From NCBI RefSeq assembly GCF_001544875.2, contig NZ_FCOA02000049.1, positions 1 through 36,683 of the forward strand: a stretch of DNA of 36,683 nucleotides, in the 5' to 3' direction. Of this stretch, positions 14,929 to 24,135 are shown in pieces (positions within the stretch are counted from its first letter, which is position 1; each line of letters begins with the position of its first letter). Under the pieces are notes generated by a model. That model was not told where the DNA came from, made no database searches, and was given only the letters and a program-made list of their open reading frames with translations. The translations under genes were made by a program, and so were the position numbers. Source of the DNA: Caballeronia hypogeia. Its GTDB lineage: Bacteria; Pseudomonadota; Gammaproteobacteria; Burkholderiales; Burkholderiaceae.

Positions 14929-15726
14929 ATGGGCGAAATCCTGGTGGAGACGCGTGATGCGATACGCGTGCTGACCATTTGCAACGAGCCGATCCGCAAC
15001 GCGTTTGACGAATCGATGTCGGTCGCGCTGCTCGAGGCTTTCAACACGGCGGAGGCCGACCAGCGCATTCGTGTGGTGATCGTCACCGGCGCCGGCGATC
15101 TCGCGTTTTCCAGCGGCCATGACCTCAACGAGCTCGCCTCCGGCGAGCACGCGCGAAGCACGGTTGGCGAAGCGCCGTTCGTGCGTCCGCTGACCATGCG
15201 CAAGCCGGTCATCGCGGCGGTCAATGGCCATTGCTGGGCGGCGGGTTTCATGCTCGCGCTGTCATGCGATCTGCGCGTCGCCAGCGAGAACGCGGTCTTC
15301 GGTTCCCCCGGGGCACGGCTCGGGCTGCTTCCCGAGGGCGGTCAACTATACCGCTTGCCGCAGTTGATCCCACCGGCGCGGGCGCTCGAAATGATGCTGA
15401 CCGCCGAGCCGATGAGCGCCGGGCAAGCCGCCCGCTTCGAGCTCGTGTCGCGCCTCGTGCCGACCGGCCAGGCGCTCGCCGAAGCGATGACGATGGCGGC
15501 CGTCATCGCGTCACGCTCGCCCGCGGTGGTGCAGGCTGTCAAGTCTGGCGTCAATCTCGGCTTGCGCGACGGCACGCGCACCGCGGAGCGCTACGAAGCC
15601 GAGACCGCCCTGGCGATGCATCAGGGGCCAGATTCGCGCGAAGGCATTGCCGCGTTCCTCGAAAAGCGCGCGCCGCGCTTCGCCGACCTGCGGTCTCTTC
15701 CTTCTTCCGACCACTCCGGAGCCTAA
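14929..15726 (+). CDS. Enoyl-CoA hydratase/isomerase-family protein lacking both catalytic Glu (265 aa)
   Basis: Crotonase fold. The CoA-binding first motif is TGAGDLAFSSGHDLNEL (about 53-69), and the oxyanion-hole helix is KPVIAAVNGHCWAAGFMLAL (92-111). Classic hydratases have two Glu (144 and 164 in rat crotonase). Here the equivalent positions are Met108 (GFMLAL) and Gly128 (GSPGAR), and a different Glu136 appears in LLPEGG. The chemistry may therefore be isomerisation, hydrolysis or C-C cleavage instead of simple hydration. ATG 14929 is chosen for the GGAG site 10 nt upstream and the family-like start; frames starting at 14854 or 14899 add unrelated residues. It is the first gene of the cluster, 7 nt before the acyl-CoA synthetase. 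Confidence 0.87.
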   Translation: MGEILVETRDAIRVLTICNEPIRNAFDESMSVALLEAFNTAEADQRIRVVIVTGAGDLAFSSGHDLNELASGEHARSTVGEAPFVRPLTMRKPVIAAVNGHCWAAGFMLALSCDLRVASENAVFGSPGARLGLLPEGGQLYRLPQLIPPARALEMMLTAEPMSAGQAARFELVSRLVPTGQALAEAMTMAAVIASRSPAVVQAVKSGVNLGLRDGTRTAERYEAETALAMHQGPDSREGIAAFLEKRAPRFADLRSLPSSDHSGA

Positions 15727-15733
15727 TCCGAAC

Positions 15734-17875
15734 ATGGCCACCCAACACCCATTGCATCGCCTGTTCAAGCCGCAGCACGTCGCCTTGCTCGGGGTATCGA
15801 GAGACAAGGACAAGGCCGGCTATAAGTTCCTGCGCGCCTTGCTCGATGCGGGATTCGGCGGGCGGATCTCGCTGCTCGGCCGGCAGGCCGGCGAACTCGA
15901 GGGCCACACGATCCACACCGACGCGAAGGACCTGCCGGCCGATATCGACGTCGCCTTCAATCTGCTCGGACCGGCGCAGACGCCCGCGGTGCTCGAAGCG
16001 GCCGCGGCGCGCGGCGCGGCGTTCGCGGTCGTGTTCACCGCCGGCTTCGCGGAGATGGGCGAGGAGGGCGCCCGCCTGCAGGCCGACATGGTGCGTGCCT
16101 GCAACGCGCACGGCATGCGCATCGTCGGTCCGAACTGCATGGGCCTGTTCAATCTTCCCTGGGGCCTGAATCTGACCGAAATCACGCCGCTACCGGCCGG
16201 CAAAGTGGCGCTCGTGTCCCAGAGCGGCAACGTCGCGGTGACGCTGTGGGATCAGGCGCGCAAGCACGATCTCGGATTTTCGTGCTTCGTCGGATTCGGT
16301 AATCAGGCCGATATCCCGATGCACGAATATATCGACTATCTCGGCCAGGACGACGACACGCGCGTCATAGCGATCTATCTCGAAGGACTGCGCCCGGGAA
16401 GCGGCGACCGCTTCTTCGAAATCTGCTCGCGGGTGAGCCGCATCAAGCCGATCGTCGTGCTGAAGGGCGGCCGGGCGTCGGCGGGGCGGCGCGCGGCGGA
16501 ATCGCATACGGCGTCGCTGTCGTCGACGGAGCGGGTTTATCGCGCGCTGTTCGAGGAAGCGGGCATCGTCGAGGTCACGCAGATGGAGCATCTGCTGCCG
16601 GTCGCCGAAGCCTTGATGCGCTGCCCCCCGATGACCGGCGACGATGTCGCGATTGTCGGCTCCGGCGGCGGCCACTCGACGGTCTGCACCGACGAGGTGG
16701 AATCGGTGGGCCTGAAGGTGCCGGAATTCCCCGTCGAACTCGTCGACAGATTGAGCGGCCTCCTGCCGTCGTGGGCACCGAAGAAGAATCCCGTCGACAT
16801 GACCGGCGCGTTCATCAACGATCCGAGCCTGTTCTCCTCCCTGACCGAACTGGTCATGACGATGTGTCCGTCGCTCGACGCCGCCGTGAACTACGGCCTC
16901 TACGGTCTGTGGAAGGAAGGCCGGCTCGGCAAGGACAGCCCGCACGACTACGTGAGCGCGGCGCCGCTGCTCGGCTCGTTGCAGGCGAAGCTCGGCAAGC
17001 CGATCGTGTTCTACACGCCGTATGCGGACCGCGCGCATCCTTCGTTCACGGCGATGCGCGAGTCGGGCGTGCCGTGCTTCGACTCGATTGCGTCGATCGG
17101 CGTGGCGCTCGCGGCGCTCCGGCAGCGCGGGCGCTTTCTCGCGCGGACCGACGAGACGCTGCCCCGGCACGCGGAGCCTGCGCGGCCGACCGTGGCGGAC
17201 GCCGCATCGCGCGATTACGCCACCGAAGTCGGCGCGTACGCCTTGCTCGCCGGATACGACGTGAAGCTGCCCGTCGTGCTCACCGCCGATTCGCCGGAAG
17301 CCGCGGCCGAAGCCAGCGAGCGGATCGGTTATCCGGCCGTGGTGAAGGCGATTTTGCCTGGCGTCGCGCACAAGAGCGATCTCGGCGGCGTGCGCACCGG
17401 ACTGGGCGATGCCCGCGCCGTGCAGGACGCGGCGCGCGGGATCTCGGCGAGCGTCGCGCAGGCGCCCGGCGCGCACGTGCTACAGGGATTCACCGTGACG
17501 CGCGATCTCGGACGGCGCCGCGAACTGATCGTCGGCGTGCGGCGGGATGTGTCGCTCGTGTCGCTGGGCATCGTCGGTCTCGGTGGCGTGCTCACCGAAG
17601 CGCTCGACGATGTCGCCGTGGTCCTGCTGCCGGCGACGCCCGCACGCGTGGCGCGCGCGTTGGCGCGGCTCACCAGCGCCCGCGCATGGGGCGAATTCCG
17701 CGGCGAGCCCGCCGTGCCGCCCGGTCCGCTCGCCGACCTGCTCAATCAGCTGAACGCCGCGCTGTGCTCCGATCCCGCGATCGAGAGCGTGGAGTGCAAC
17801 CCCGTCATGATCGTCGGCCGGGATCTGATTCCGGTCGATGCCGCGATCGCCGTGAACGACAAGGAGCCGACGTGA
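15734..17875 (+). CDS. Acyl-CoA synthetase, NDP-forming, fused alpha-beta type (713 aa)
   Basis: Activates a carboxylic acid to its CoA thioester with ATP, giving ADP and phosphate. The N-terminal CoA-binding Rossmann domain starts LFKPQHVALLGVSRDKDKAG. GPNCMGLFN (132-140) and SQSGNVAVT (162-170) are family hallmarks. The phosphorylated His is His258 in ESHTASLSS. A C-terminal ATP-grasp domain starts near residue 490, with PAVVKAILPGVAHKSDLGGV and the late ESVECNPVMI. The same architecture occurs in acetate/pimeloyl-type ligases and in FerA, the feruloyl-CoA synthetase of sphingomonads. With two crotonases alongside, it probably activates the imported substrate for side-chain degradation. ATG 15734 gives the normal length. 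The stop overlaps the next start (GTGA). Confidence 0.9.
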   Translation: MATQHPLHRLFKPQHVALLGVSRDKDKAGYKFLRALLDAGFGGRISLLGRQAGELEGHTIHTDAKDLPADIDVAFNLLGPAQTPAVLEAAAARGAAFAVVFTAGFAEMGEEGARLQADMVRACNAHGMRIVGPNCMGLFNLPWGLNLTEITPLPAGKVALVSQSGNVAVTLWDQARKHDLGFSCFVGFGNQADIPMHEYIDYLGQDDDTRVIAIYLEGLRPGSGDRFFEICSRVSRIKPIVVLKGGRASAGRRAAESHTASLSSTERVYRALFEEAGIVEVTQMEHLLPVAEALMRCPPMTGDDVAIVGSGGGHSTVCTDEVESVGLKVPEFPVELVDRLSGLLPSWAPKKNPVDMTGAFINDPSLFSSLTELVMTMCPSLDAAVNYGLYGLWKEGRLGKDSPHDYVSAAPLLGSLQAKLGKPIVFYTPYADRAHPSFTAMRESGVPCFDSIASIGVALAALRQRGRFLARTDETLPRHAEPARPTVADAASRDYATEVGAYALLAGYDVKLPVVLTADSPEAAAEASERIGYPAVVKAILPGVAHKSDLGGVRTGLGDARAVQDAARGISASVAQAPGAHVLQGFTVTRDLGRRRELIVGVRRDVSLVSLGIVGLGGVLTEALDDVAVVLLPATPARVARALARLTSARAWGEFRGEPAVPPGPLADLLNQLNAALCSDPAIESVECNPVMIVGRDLIPVDAAIAVNDKEPT

Positions 17876-18699
17876 CTATCCCGATGCCGCTGGTCCAGAC
17901 GCAGGACAACGTGATGACGATCACGCTGAACCGCCCCGAAAAGCTCAATGCTCTGACGCCGGAGATCTACGCGTTCATCGGCGAACGCGTGACGCAAGCC
18001 AGCGCCGATCCCGCCTGCCGCGCGATCGTGTTGCGCGGCAATGGCCGGGCGTTCTCGGCGGGCTTCGACCTGACGCTCGAAATGGGCGACCGCACGCACG
18101 AGGAACGGCTGCATTCGCTGCACGAAATCGCCAACCGGGCGCGCTGGGCGGTGTGGCGCTGCAAGAAGCCGGTGATCGCGGCGATTCACGGCTACTGCAT
18201 GGGCGGCGCGTTCGAACTCGTCCTGCCGTGCGACTTCACGATCGCCGCCGAAAGCTGCCGCCTCGGCGAGCCGGAGATCCTGTTCGGCGAAGGTCCCGCG
18301 TTCATGATGGTGCCGTGGCTCGTCAATCACAAGATCGCCAAGGACATCCTGCTGACCGGGCGGCAGTTCACGGCGGCCGAGGCGTTGCGCATGGGCATCG
18401 TCAGCACGGTCGTGGCGGACGATGCGCTCGAGGCCGCCGTCGAATCGCTGACGCAGACGTTGTGCCGTCTGCCGCCGTCGGCGGTGACCATCAACAAGGT
18501 GGGCATCAACCGCGCCTACGAGGCGCAGGGGATGGCCGCGCATATCGACAGCTGGGTGGAAGCCGCCGCGTATCTCTCGTTCATGGACGACGAAGCGCGC
18601 AGCGAATTCCAGCGTCGCGTGATGCAGGAAGGACCGAGCGCCGGGATTGCGTGGCGCACACAGTACTACGCCGGCGGCAAAGCCTCCGAAAGGACCTAG
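17872..18699 (+). CDS. Enoyl-CoA hydratase/isomerase (275 aa)
   Basis: Crotonase-family enzyme with both catalytic acids present: Glu115 in GGAFELVLPCD and Glu135 in GEPEILFGEG. The oxyanion motif GNGRAFSAGFDL is at 56-67. It is therefore likely to hydrate (or hydrate and cleave) an enoyl-CoA made by the adjacent synthetase, in contrast to the first crotonase of the cluster. GTG 17872 is chosen because AAGGAG (17861-17866) sits 5 nt upstream and GTGA overlaps the previous stop; ATG 17884 is a possible alternative. A few bases separate it from the permease gene. Substrate unknown. The trailing ~40 residues are long for the family. Confidence 0.9.
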   Translation: MTIPMPLVQTQDNVMTITLNRPEKLNALTPEIYAFIGERVTQASADPACRAIVLRGNGRAFSAGFDLTLEMGDRTHEERLHSLHEIANRARWAVWRCKKPVIAAIHGYCMGGAFELVLPCDFTIAAESCRLGEPEILFGEGPAFMMVPWLVNHKIAKDILLTGRQFTAAEALRMGIVSTVVADDALEAAVESLTQTLCRLPPSAVTINKVGINRAYEAQGMAAHIDSWVEAAAYLSFMDDEARSEFQRRVMQEGPSAGIAWRTQYYAGGKASERT

Positions 18700-18703
18700 C
18701 GTC

Positions 18704-19621
18704 ATGCTGCATCTCATCGGCAAGCAGATCGGGCTGGGCCTGTGCGTCGTGCTGACGGCGATGACGCTCACGTTCTTCATGGTGCGCCTGAGCGGCGATC
18801 CGACCGCCCAGATCCTTCCGCAGGACGCGAGCGCCGAACAGCGTCTCGCGCTGCAGAAGCAGCTCGGACTCGACAAGCCGGTGCCGCGGCAATATCTGAA
18901 CTACATGGAAGGCGCCGCGCAGGGCGAGTTCGGTAGCTCGTACTTCGACGGCGACACCGTAACCGCCATCATCATGCGGCGCCTGCCGAACACGGCGCTG
19001 CTCGCGAGCACGTCGCTCGTGATCGCGCTGGTGTTCGCGATCCCGCTCGGCGTGCTCGCGGCGACGCGGCGCGGCGGGCTGCTCGACCGGTCGGTGCAGG
19101 TCGTGAGCGTGATGGGCGCGTCGGTGCCGTCGTTCTGGATGGGCCTGCTGATGATCCAGATCTTCGCGGTCGGCCTGGGCTGGCTGCCGACCTACGGCAT
19201 CGGCGGCTGGCGGCACCTCGTGCTGCCGTCGATCACGCTCGCGCTGTTCGTGTTTCCGGGCATCACGCGGCTCACGCGTTCGTCGATGCTCGAAGTGCTG
19301 CCCGCGAGCTACGTCAACGCGGCGCGCGCGAAGGGCATGCCCGAGCACCGCGTGATCTTCCGCACCGTGATGCGCAACGGCATCGTGCCGGTGTTGGCCC
19401 TGATCGCGCTGGAGATCGGCTCGCTGTTCGGCGGCGCGGTGCTGACCGAGACGGTGTTCTCGTGGCCCGGCATCGGACGGCTCGCCATCGAATCGATCCA
19501 GCGGCGCGATTTCCCCATCATTCAGGGTGTGGTTGCCTATGTCGCCGTGATCTTCGCGGTCATCACCGTGCTCGTCGAAATCGTGATCCGGATCGTCAAT
19601 CCGCGGCTGAGGAAAACATGA
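18704..19621 (+). CDS. ABC transporter permease, DppB/OppB type (305 aa)
   Basis: Inner-membrane subunit of a dipeptide/oligopeptide-type (family 5) importer. It begins with a membrane helix followed by the conserved periplasmic segment QLGLDKPVPRQYLNYMEGAA. Five to six further hydrophobic helices follow. The cytoplasmic EAA-like loop is YVNAARAKGMPEHRVIFRTV (about residues 206-225), followed by the DppB-typical ending ETVFSWPGIGRLAI. ATG 18704 follows AAAGGA. It overlaps the next permease by ATGA coupling. The importer genes sit inside a CoA-dependent degradation cluster, so the ligand is probably the substrate of those enzymes and not generic peptides. Confidence 0.92.
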   Translation: MLHLIGKQIGLGLCVVLTAMTLTFFMVRLSGDPTAQILPQDASAEQRLALQKQLGLDKPVPRQYLNYMEGAAQGEFGSSYFDGDTVTAIIMRRLPNTALLASTSLVIALVFAIPLGVLAATRRGGLLDRSVQVVSVMGASVPSFWMGLLMIQIFAVGLGWLPTYGIGGWRHLVLPSITLALFVFPGITRLTRSSMLEVLPASYVNAARAKGMPEHRVIFRTVMRNGIVPVLALIALEIGSLFGGAVLTETVFSWPGIGRLAIESIQRRDFPIIQGVVAYVAVIFAVITVLVEIVIRIVNPRLRKT

Positions 19622-20499
19622 CTCCCTCCACGCTCTCCATTTCGCCCTGGGCGCGGCTGCGCCGGCGTGTCGCGCGCCAGCCGATGATGATCGTGTTATG
19701 CATCGCCTTCCTGATGCTCACGCTCGTCGCGGCGCTCGGCGGCGATGCCATCACGCCGTTCGACCCGACCTTCCAGGATCTCGGCAGCCGCCTGCTTCCC
19801 GCCGGCGCGACGGGCGCGGAAGGGCGCTACTGGTTCGGCACCGACGCGCTCGGGCGCGACGTGCTGTCGCTGCTCATCATGGGCGCGCGGCCCGCCCTGT
19901 TCGTGTCAATAGCGGCGGTCGCGCTGGCCGCCGCGATCGGGATCTGCGCGGGCGTGTTCGCGGGCTATCGCGGCGGGCGCGCCGCGGACCTACTGCTGTA
20001 TCTGTCGAACATCCAGTTGTCGTTTCCGTTCTTTCTGCTCGCGATCACCATCGTCGGCATCCTGAGCCCGAGCGTGCCGCTCGTGATCGCCGTGATCGCG
20101 CTCGGCAGCTGGGTGCCTTTCGCGCGCGTGACGTACTCCGACACCAACCAGATCCGCCAGCTCGAATACGTCGAGGCCGTGCTCGTGATGCGCGGCAGCA
20201 CCTGGCGCGTGCTGTTGCGCCATATCCTGCCCAACGTGCTGCCGAACGTGCTCGTGCTCGCTACCTTCGCGCTCGGCACGGCGATCGTGATGGAAAGCGG
20301 CCTGAGCTTCGTCGGCCTCGGCGTGCCGACCGACACGCCCACGTGGGGACGCATGCTGAGCGAAGGCCGTGACTACATGGACACCGCCTGGTGGCTCACC
20401 GTGTTTCCGGGTTCCTGCATTTTTCTGCTCGTGCTGTCGATCAACGTGCTCGGCGAACAGTTGCGCGATTCGTCCGATCCGAAGCTGAACCGGCGCTGA
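19618..20499 (+). CDS. ABC transporter permease, DppC/OppC type (293 aa)
   Basis: Second permease of the peptide-type importer. It has the DppC N-terminal cytoplasmic segment, then the periplasmic hallmark YWFGTDALGRDVLSLLIMGA (about residues 70-89). Further helices follow, then the EAA-like loop QLEYVEAVLVMRGSTWRVLL and the ending SFVGLGVPTDTPTWGRMLSE. ATG 19618 overlaps the stop of the DppB-type gene (ATGA), so translation is coupled and a 1:1 ratio is expected. Confidence 0.92.
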   Translation: MTPSTLSISPWARLRRRVARQPMMIVLCIAFLMLTLVAALGGDAITPFDPTFQDLGSRLLPAGATGAEGRYWFGTDALGRDVLSLLIMGARPALFVSIAAVALAAAIGICAGVFAGYRGGRAADLLLYLSNIQLSFPFFLLAITIVGILSPSVPLVIAVIALGSWVPFARVTYSDTNQIRQLEYVEAVLVMRGSTWRVLLRHILPNVLPNVLVLATFALGTAIVMESGLSFVGLGVPTDTPTWGRMLSEGRDYMDTAWWLTVFPGSCIFLLVLSINVLGEQLRDSSDPKLNRR

Positions 20500-20550
20500 A
20501 GACGCCGTGTCCCTCACCCACTGACGCATCTCAACTCGAAGAGGTAGCTC

Positions 20551-22101
20551 ATGAAAGCGGGAGAACCAGTTGCAGCAAATCCCCTGGCGAAGGCGTGGCG
20601 CGCGCTGACATGCGCGGTGCTCCTCTGCGTGGGCGTGCCGGCCACGCACGCCGCGCCGCCGGCGGGCGCCGAAGTGCGCGTGGCGCTGAGCGGCGGCATC
20701 GATCAGCTCGATCCGGCGCGCACCGCCAATGGCCCCGACATGGCGATCATGAGCCAGATCTACGATACGCTGCTCGCGCTCGATCCCAGCAACGGGAAGC
20801 TGCTGCCGAACGTGGCCACGTCGTACACGCTCAAGGAGCCGACGCTGTGGGAATTCAAGCTGCGCAGCGACGTCAAGTTCCAGGACGGCAAGCCGCTGAC
20901 CGCCGAGGACGTCAAGTTTTCGATCGACCGCATCCTCAACCCGGCGACGAATTCGCCGCACGCGTCGCAGATCGCGTCGATCTCCGAGGTGATCGTCGTC
21001 GATCCGACCACGGTCGATGTCCGCACGAAGACGCCCGATCCGCTGCTGCCGCGACGCATGCAGCCCATCGGGGGCAGCGGGCGGGTGTTCATCGTGCCGA
21101 AGCATTACTTCGAATCGCATAGCCAGCAGGAAGTGAACGACAAGCCGCTCGGATCGGGCCCGTACAAGCTGACCGAGTGGCGCAAGGGCAGCGCGCTGAC
21201 GCTCGAGCGCAATCCGACCTATTGGGGCACCGTGCCGGACGTCTCGGTCGGGCGCTTCACGTTCGTGCCCGAGAACTCGACGCGCGTCAACGCGCTGCTG
21301 CAAGGGGAAGTGGACATCATCCAGCGCGTGCCGATCGCGGATGTCGATCGCATCGACAAGTCGCAGAACGCGAAGGTCATCTCCAGCATGGACGGCCTCG
21401 TGCACACGCTGCTGCTCGATTCGCGCAAGCCGCCGTTCAACGACATCAAGGTCCGCAAGGCGTTCGTCGAGTCGCTCGACATGAACAACATCGTGACGCA
21501 TCTGCTCGGCAAGTACGGCCGCGTGCTGGGGCCGCCGCTGGCGCCGACCGTCGTGCAGTACGACAAGGCGATCAAGCCGTATCCGACCGACCGCAAGGAC
21601 GCCAAGGCGCAGCTCGACGGCAAGCCGATCGACCTCAAGACGTACACGTCGGATGGCCGTTACGTGAACGACCGCGACATCTATCAGGCAATCAACGCGC
21701 AGCTCAATTCGACGGGCTTCAGGATCACGCCGCAGGTCATGGAGTGGGGCCGTCTGATCGGCATGATGCAGAGCCGCAGCGGCGGGCCGTTCTATATCAT
21801 CGGCTGGGATTTCGGCGAGGGCGACGCGAGCAAGATGAACTCGTTTCTCAATTCGAGCTCGCCGCTCAGCGTGACCGCCGACCCCGAGTTCGACAAGCTG
21901 GCCGCGCAGGCCGCCGGCCAGATGGACGATGCGAAGCGGGCCGAGGACTGGAAAGCCGCGCAGCAACTGGTGCACGACCGCTATTACGTCGCAGCGGTGT
22001 GGCAGGCGGCGTCGATCTACGGCTTCTCGAAGCGGCTCCAGTGGGATGCGCGCTTCGGCGACAACTTCGACCTCGCCACGGTCAAGGTCTCGGCGAAATG
22101 A
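20551..22101 (+). CDS. ABC transporter substrate-binding protein, DppA/OppA family (516 aa)
   Basis: Periplasmic ligand-binding subunit of the importer. The signal peptide is visible: a long basic n-region, the hydrophobic stretch ALTCAVLLCVGVPATHA and a likely cleavage at AHA/APP-type residues near 35-37. The mature part has the family pattern GGIDQLDPARTANGPDMAIM, YDTLLALDPSNGKLLPNVAT and KFQDGKPLTAEDVKFSIDRI, then SGPYKLTEWRKGSALTLERN. Length is normal for SBP_bac_5 proteins. A purine-rich AGAGGT site precedes ATG 20551. The binding pocket cannot be read from the sequence, so the ligand is unknown. The stop overlaps the start of the ATPase gene. Confidence 0.92.
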   Translation: MKAGEPVAANPLAKAWRALTCAVLLCVGVPATHAAPPAGAEVRVALSGGIDQLDPARTANGPDMAIMSQIYDTLLALDPSNGKLLPNVATSYTLKEPTLWEFKLRSDVKFQDGKPLTAEDVKFSIDRILNPATNSPHASQIASISEVIVVDPTTVDVRTKTPDPLLPRRMQPIGGSGRVFIVPKHYFESHSQQEVNDKPLGSGPYKLTEWRKGSALTLERNPTYWGTVPDVSVGRFTFVPENSTRVNALLQGEVDIIQRVPIADVDRIDKSQNAKVISSMDGLVHTLLLDSRKPPFNDIKVRKAFVESLDMNNIVTHLLGKYGRVLGPPLAPTVVQYDKAIKPYPTDRKDAKAQLDGKPIDLKTYTSDGRYVNDRDIYQAINAQLNSTGFRITPQVMEWGRLIGMMQSRSGGPFYIIGWDFGEGDASKMNSFLNSSSPLSVTADPEFDKLAAQAAGQMDDAKRAEDWKAAQQLVHDRYYVAAVWQAASIYGFSKRLQWDARFGDNFDLATVKVSAK

Positions 22102-23114
22102 ACGTGTCCACACTGCGCAGCGAAGCGGACACGCCCATCCTCGACATCGCCGACCTTAACGTGTCGTTCAGCACCCGGGCCGGCGACGTGCGGGTGGTGC
22201 GCGACCTGAGCTTTCGCGTCGCGCGCGGCGAAGTCTTCGCCGTGATCGGCGAGTCGGGCTCCGGCAAGTCGACGATGGCGCAGGCGGTGATGGGACTGCT
22301 CTCCGGCGATGCGACCACCACCGGCCGGATCACGCTGGCCGGCCAGCCCACCATGACGCTCGGGCCGCGCGCGCGCCGCCGGCTGTGCGGGGAGCGCATG
22401 GCCCTGATCAGCCAGGACGCGCTCGCGGCGCTCAATCCGTGCACGACGGTCGGCTTCCAGATCGCCGAGACGCTGATGGTTCATCGCGGCATGGCGCGCC
22501 GCGCGGCCATGCGGCGCGCCATCGAGCTGCTGACGCTGACGGGCATTCCGTCGCCGGAAGACCGCGTGCATCACTATCCGCACGAGTTCTCGGGCGGCAT
22601 GCGTCAGCGCGCGCTGATCGCGATCGCGCTGGCGCTCGAACCCGACCTGCTGATAGCCGACGAGCCGACCACTGCGCTCGACGCCACAATCAAGGCGCAG
22701 ATCCTGCAACTGCTGATGCGCCTGCGCAGCGAACTGGGCATGGCGGTGCTGATCGTCACGCACGACATGGGCGTCGTGGCGCGCATGGCCGATCGCATGC
22801 TGGTGATGTACGCCGGGCGCGCGGTCGAAACCGGCCCCGTCACCGACGTGTTCGACGCGCCCGCGCATCCGTACACGCGCGCCTTGCTCAAGGCGATGCC
22901 GCGTCTCGATTGCCCGGGCGAGGCGCTGCGCGCGATCGCGGGCGCGCCGCCCTCGCCGCAGGCGATTCCGCAAGGGTGCGCGTTCCATCCGCGCTGCCCG
23001 CTCGCTGTGCCGGAATGCGCAGCGGAACTGCCGCGGCCGATCGTGTTCGCCGATGGCCGCATGACCCTATGCCGGTTCTCTCCGGATGAGGTGAAGTATG
23101 CAGAACGTGCATGA
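22098..23114 (+). CDS. ABC transporter ATP-binding protein, DppD type (338 aa)
   Basis: Cytoplasmic ATPase of the importer. Walker A is GESGSGKS (51-58), the Q-loop region is LISQDALAALNPC, the signature is FSGGMRQRALIA, Walker B is LLIADEPTTALD and the switch His is in VTHDMG. The C-terminal peptide-importer extension HPYTRALLKAMPRLD and the Cys-containing GCAFHPRCPLAVPEC (which binds a 4Fe-4S cluster in characterised relatives) are present. ATG 22098 overlaps the binding-protein stop. Its own end overlaps the next ATPase by 17 bases. Confidence 0.93.
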   Translation: MNVSTLRSEADTPILDIADLNVSFSTRAGDVRVVRDLSFRVARGEVFAVIGESGSGKSTMAQAVMGLLSGDATTTGRITLAGQPTMTLGPRARRRLCGERMALISQDALAALNPCTTVGFQIAETLMVHRGMARRAAMRRAIELLTLTGIPSPEDRVHHYPHEFSGGMRQRALIAIALALEPDLLIADEPTTALDATIKAQILQLLMRLRSELGMAVLIVTHDMGVVARMADRMLVMYAGRAVETGPVTDVFDAPAHPYTRALLKAMPRLDCPGEALRAIAGAPPSPQAIPQGCAFHPRCPLAVPECAAELPRPIVFADGRMTLCRFSPDEVKYAERA

Positions 23115-24105
23115 ACTGGCGACGCCCGCCGACGAGGTTCCGGCGCTGCATGCGTCTGGCCTGTGCCGGCGCTTTCGGATCTCGCGCCCCTGGCCGGCGC
23201 GGCCGCTGTCGCTCGACGCGGTCGATGACGTGACCCTTTCGCTCGGGCGCGGCAAGACGCTCGGCATCGTCGGCGAATCGGGCTGCGGGAAGTCGACGCT
23301 TTCGCGCATGCTCGTCGGCATTCTCGCGCCGAGCGCCGGGACGCTGCACGTGGGCGGCGTCAACATCTCGCAGTTGCACGGCGAGCGCTGGCGCGAGGTG
23401 ATGCGCGACGTGCAGATGGTGTTCCAGTCGCCTTACACCGCGCTCAACCCGCGCCTCAAGATCGGCGAGATCGTGCGCGAGCCGCTCGATATTCACGAAG
23501 CGCATCTGCCGAAAAAAGAGCGCGCCGCGCGCGTGATCTCGATGCTCGAACGCGTCGGGCTGAACGCGGGGCACGCGTCGCGTTATCCGTATTCGCTCTC
23601 GGGCGGGCAGCAGCAGCGCGTGGGCATCGCGCGGGCGCTGGTGCGCCCGGCCCGCGTGGTGATCTGCGACGAGCCGGTGTCCGCGCTCGATGTCTCTGTG
23701 CAGGCGCAAGTGGTCAATCTGCTGCGCGAGCTCCAGGACGATCTGCGCGTGTCGTACGTGTTCGTGTCACACGACCTGGCCGTGGTCGCCAATATCTCGC
23801 ACGACATCGCGGTGATGTACATGGGCCGCGTGGTCGAATCCGGCACCGCCCGCGATGTGCTGCAGGCGCCGCGGCATCCGTACACGCAGGCGCTCGTCGA
23901 TAGCGCCAGCGTTCCCGACCCGCGCGTCGAGCGTGCGCGCGCGCCGCGCGTGCTGACCGGCGATCTGCCGAGCCCGACCGATCCGCCGAGCGGCTGCCGC
24001 TTTCGCACGCGCTGCTGGATGGCGCGGGACATCTGCGCGCAATCGACGCCGGCCCTGATTCATCGTTCCGGCGCGCCGCAGCGCGTGGCCTGCCACTTCG
24101 CCTGA
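23098..24105 (+). CDS. ABC transporter ATP-binding protein, DppF type (335 aa)
   Basis: Second ATPase, pairing with the DppD-type subunit. Walker A is GESGCGKS (59-66), the Q-loop is MVFQSPYTALNPR, the signature is LSGGQQQRVGIARAL, Walker B is VVICDEPVSALD and the switch His is in VSHDLAVV. The C-terminal HPYTQALVDSA and the Cys-rich GCRFRTRCWMARDIC fit the family. It overlaps the upstream gene by 17 bases, which implies tight coupling. With it the importer set B, C, A, D, F is complete. Confidence 0.93.
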   Translation: MQNVHELATPADEVPALHASGLCRRFRISRPWPARPLSLDAVDDVTLSLGRGKTLGIVGESGCGKSTLSRMLVGILAPSAGTLHVGGVNISQLHGERWREVMRDVQMVFQSPYTALNPRLKIGEIVREPLDIHEAHLPKKERAARVISMLERVGLNAGHASRYPYSLSGGQQQRVGIARALVRPARVVICDEPVSALDVSVQAQVVNLLRELQDDLRVSYVFVSHDLAVVANISHDIAVMYMGRVVESGTARDVLQAPRHPYTQALVDSASVPDPRVERARAPRVLTGDLPSPTDPPSGCRFRTRCWMARDICAQSTPALIHRSGAPQRVACHFA

Positions 24106-24135
24106 CACCTTCCTTCTTCTTCGACCGGTTCCAGC

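Noticed and set aside
15231..16169. Open frame overlapping the first crotonase and the CoA synthetase
   Set aside because: Arg/Ser-rich out-of-frame shadow of two well-supported genes.
19990..22113. Long minus-strand open frame (about 700 codons) opposite the permease and binding-protein genes
   Set aside because: Composition is His/Arg/Asp-rich with no domain pattern, and the plus strand carries well-defined ABC transporter genes.
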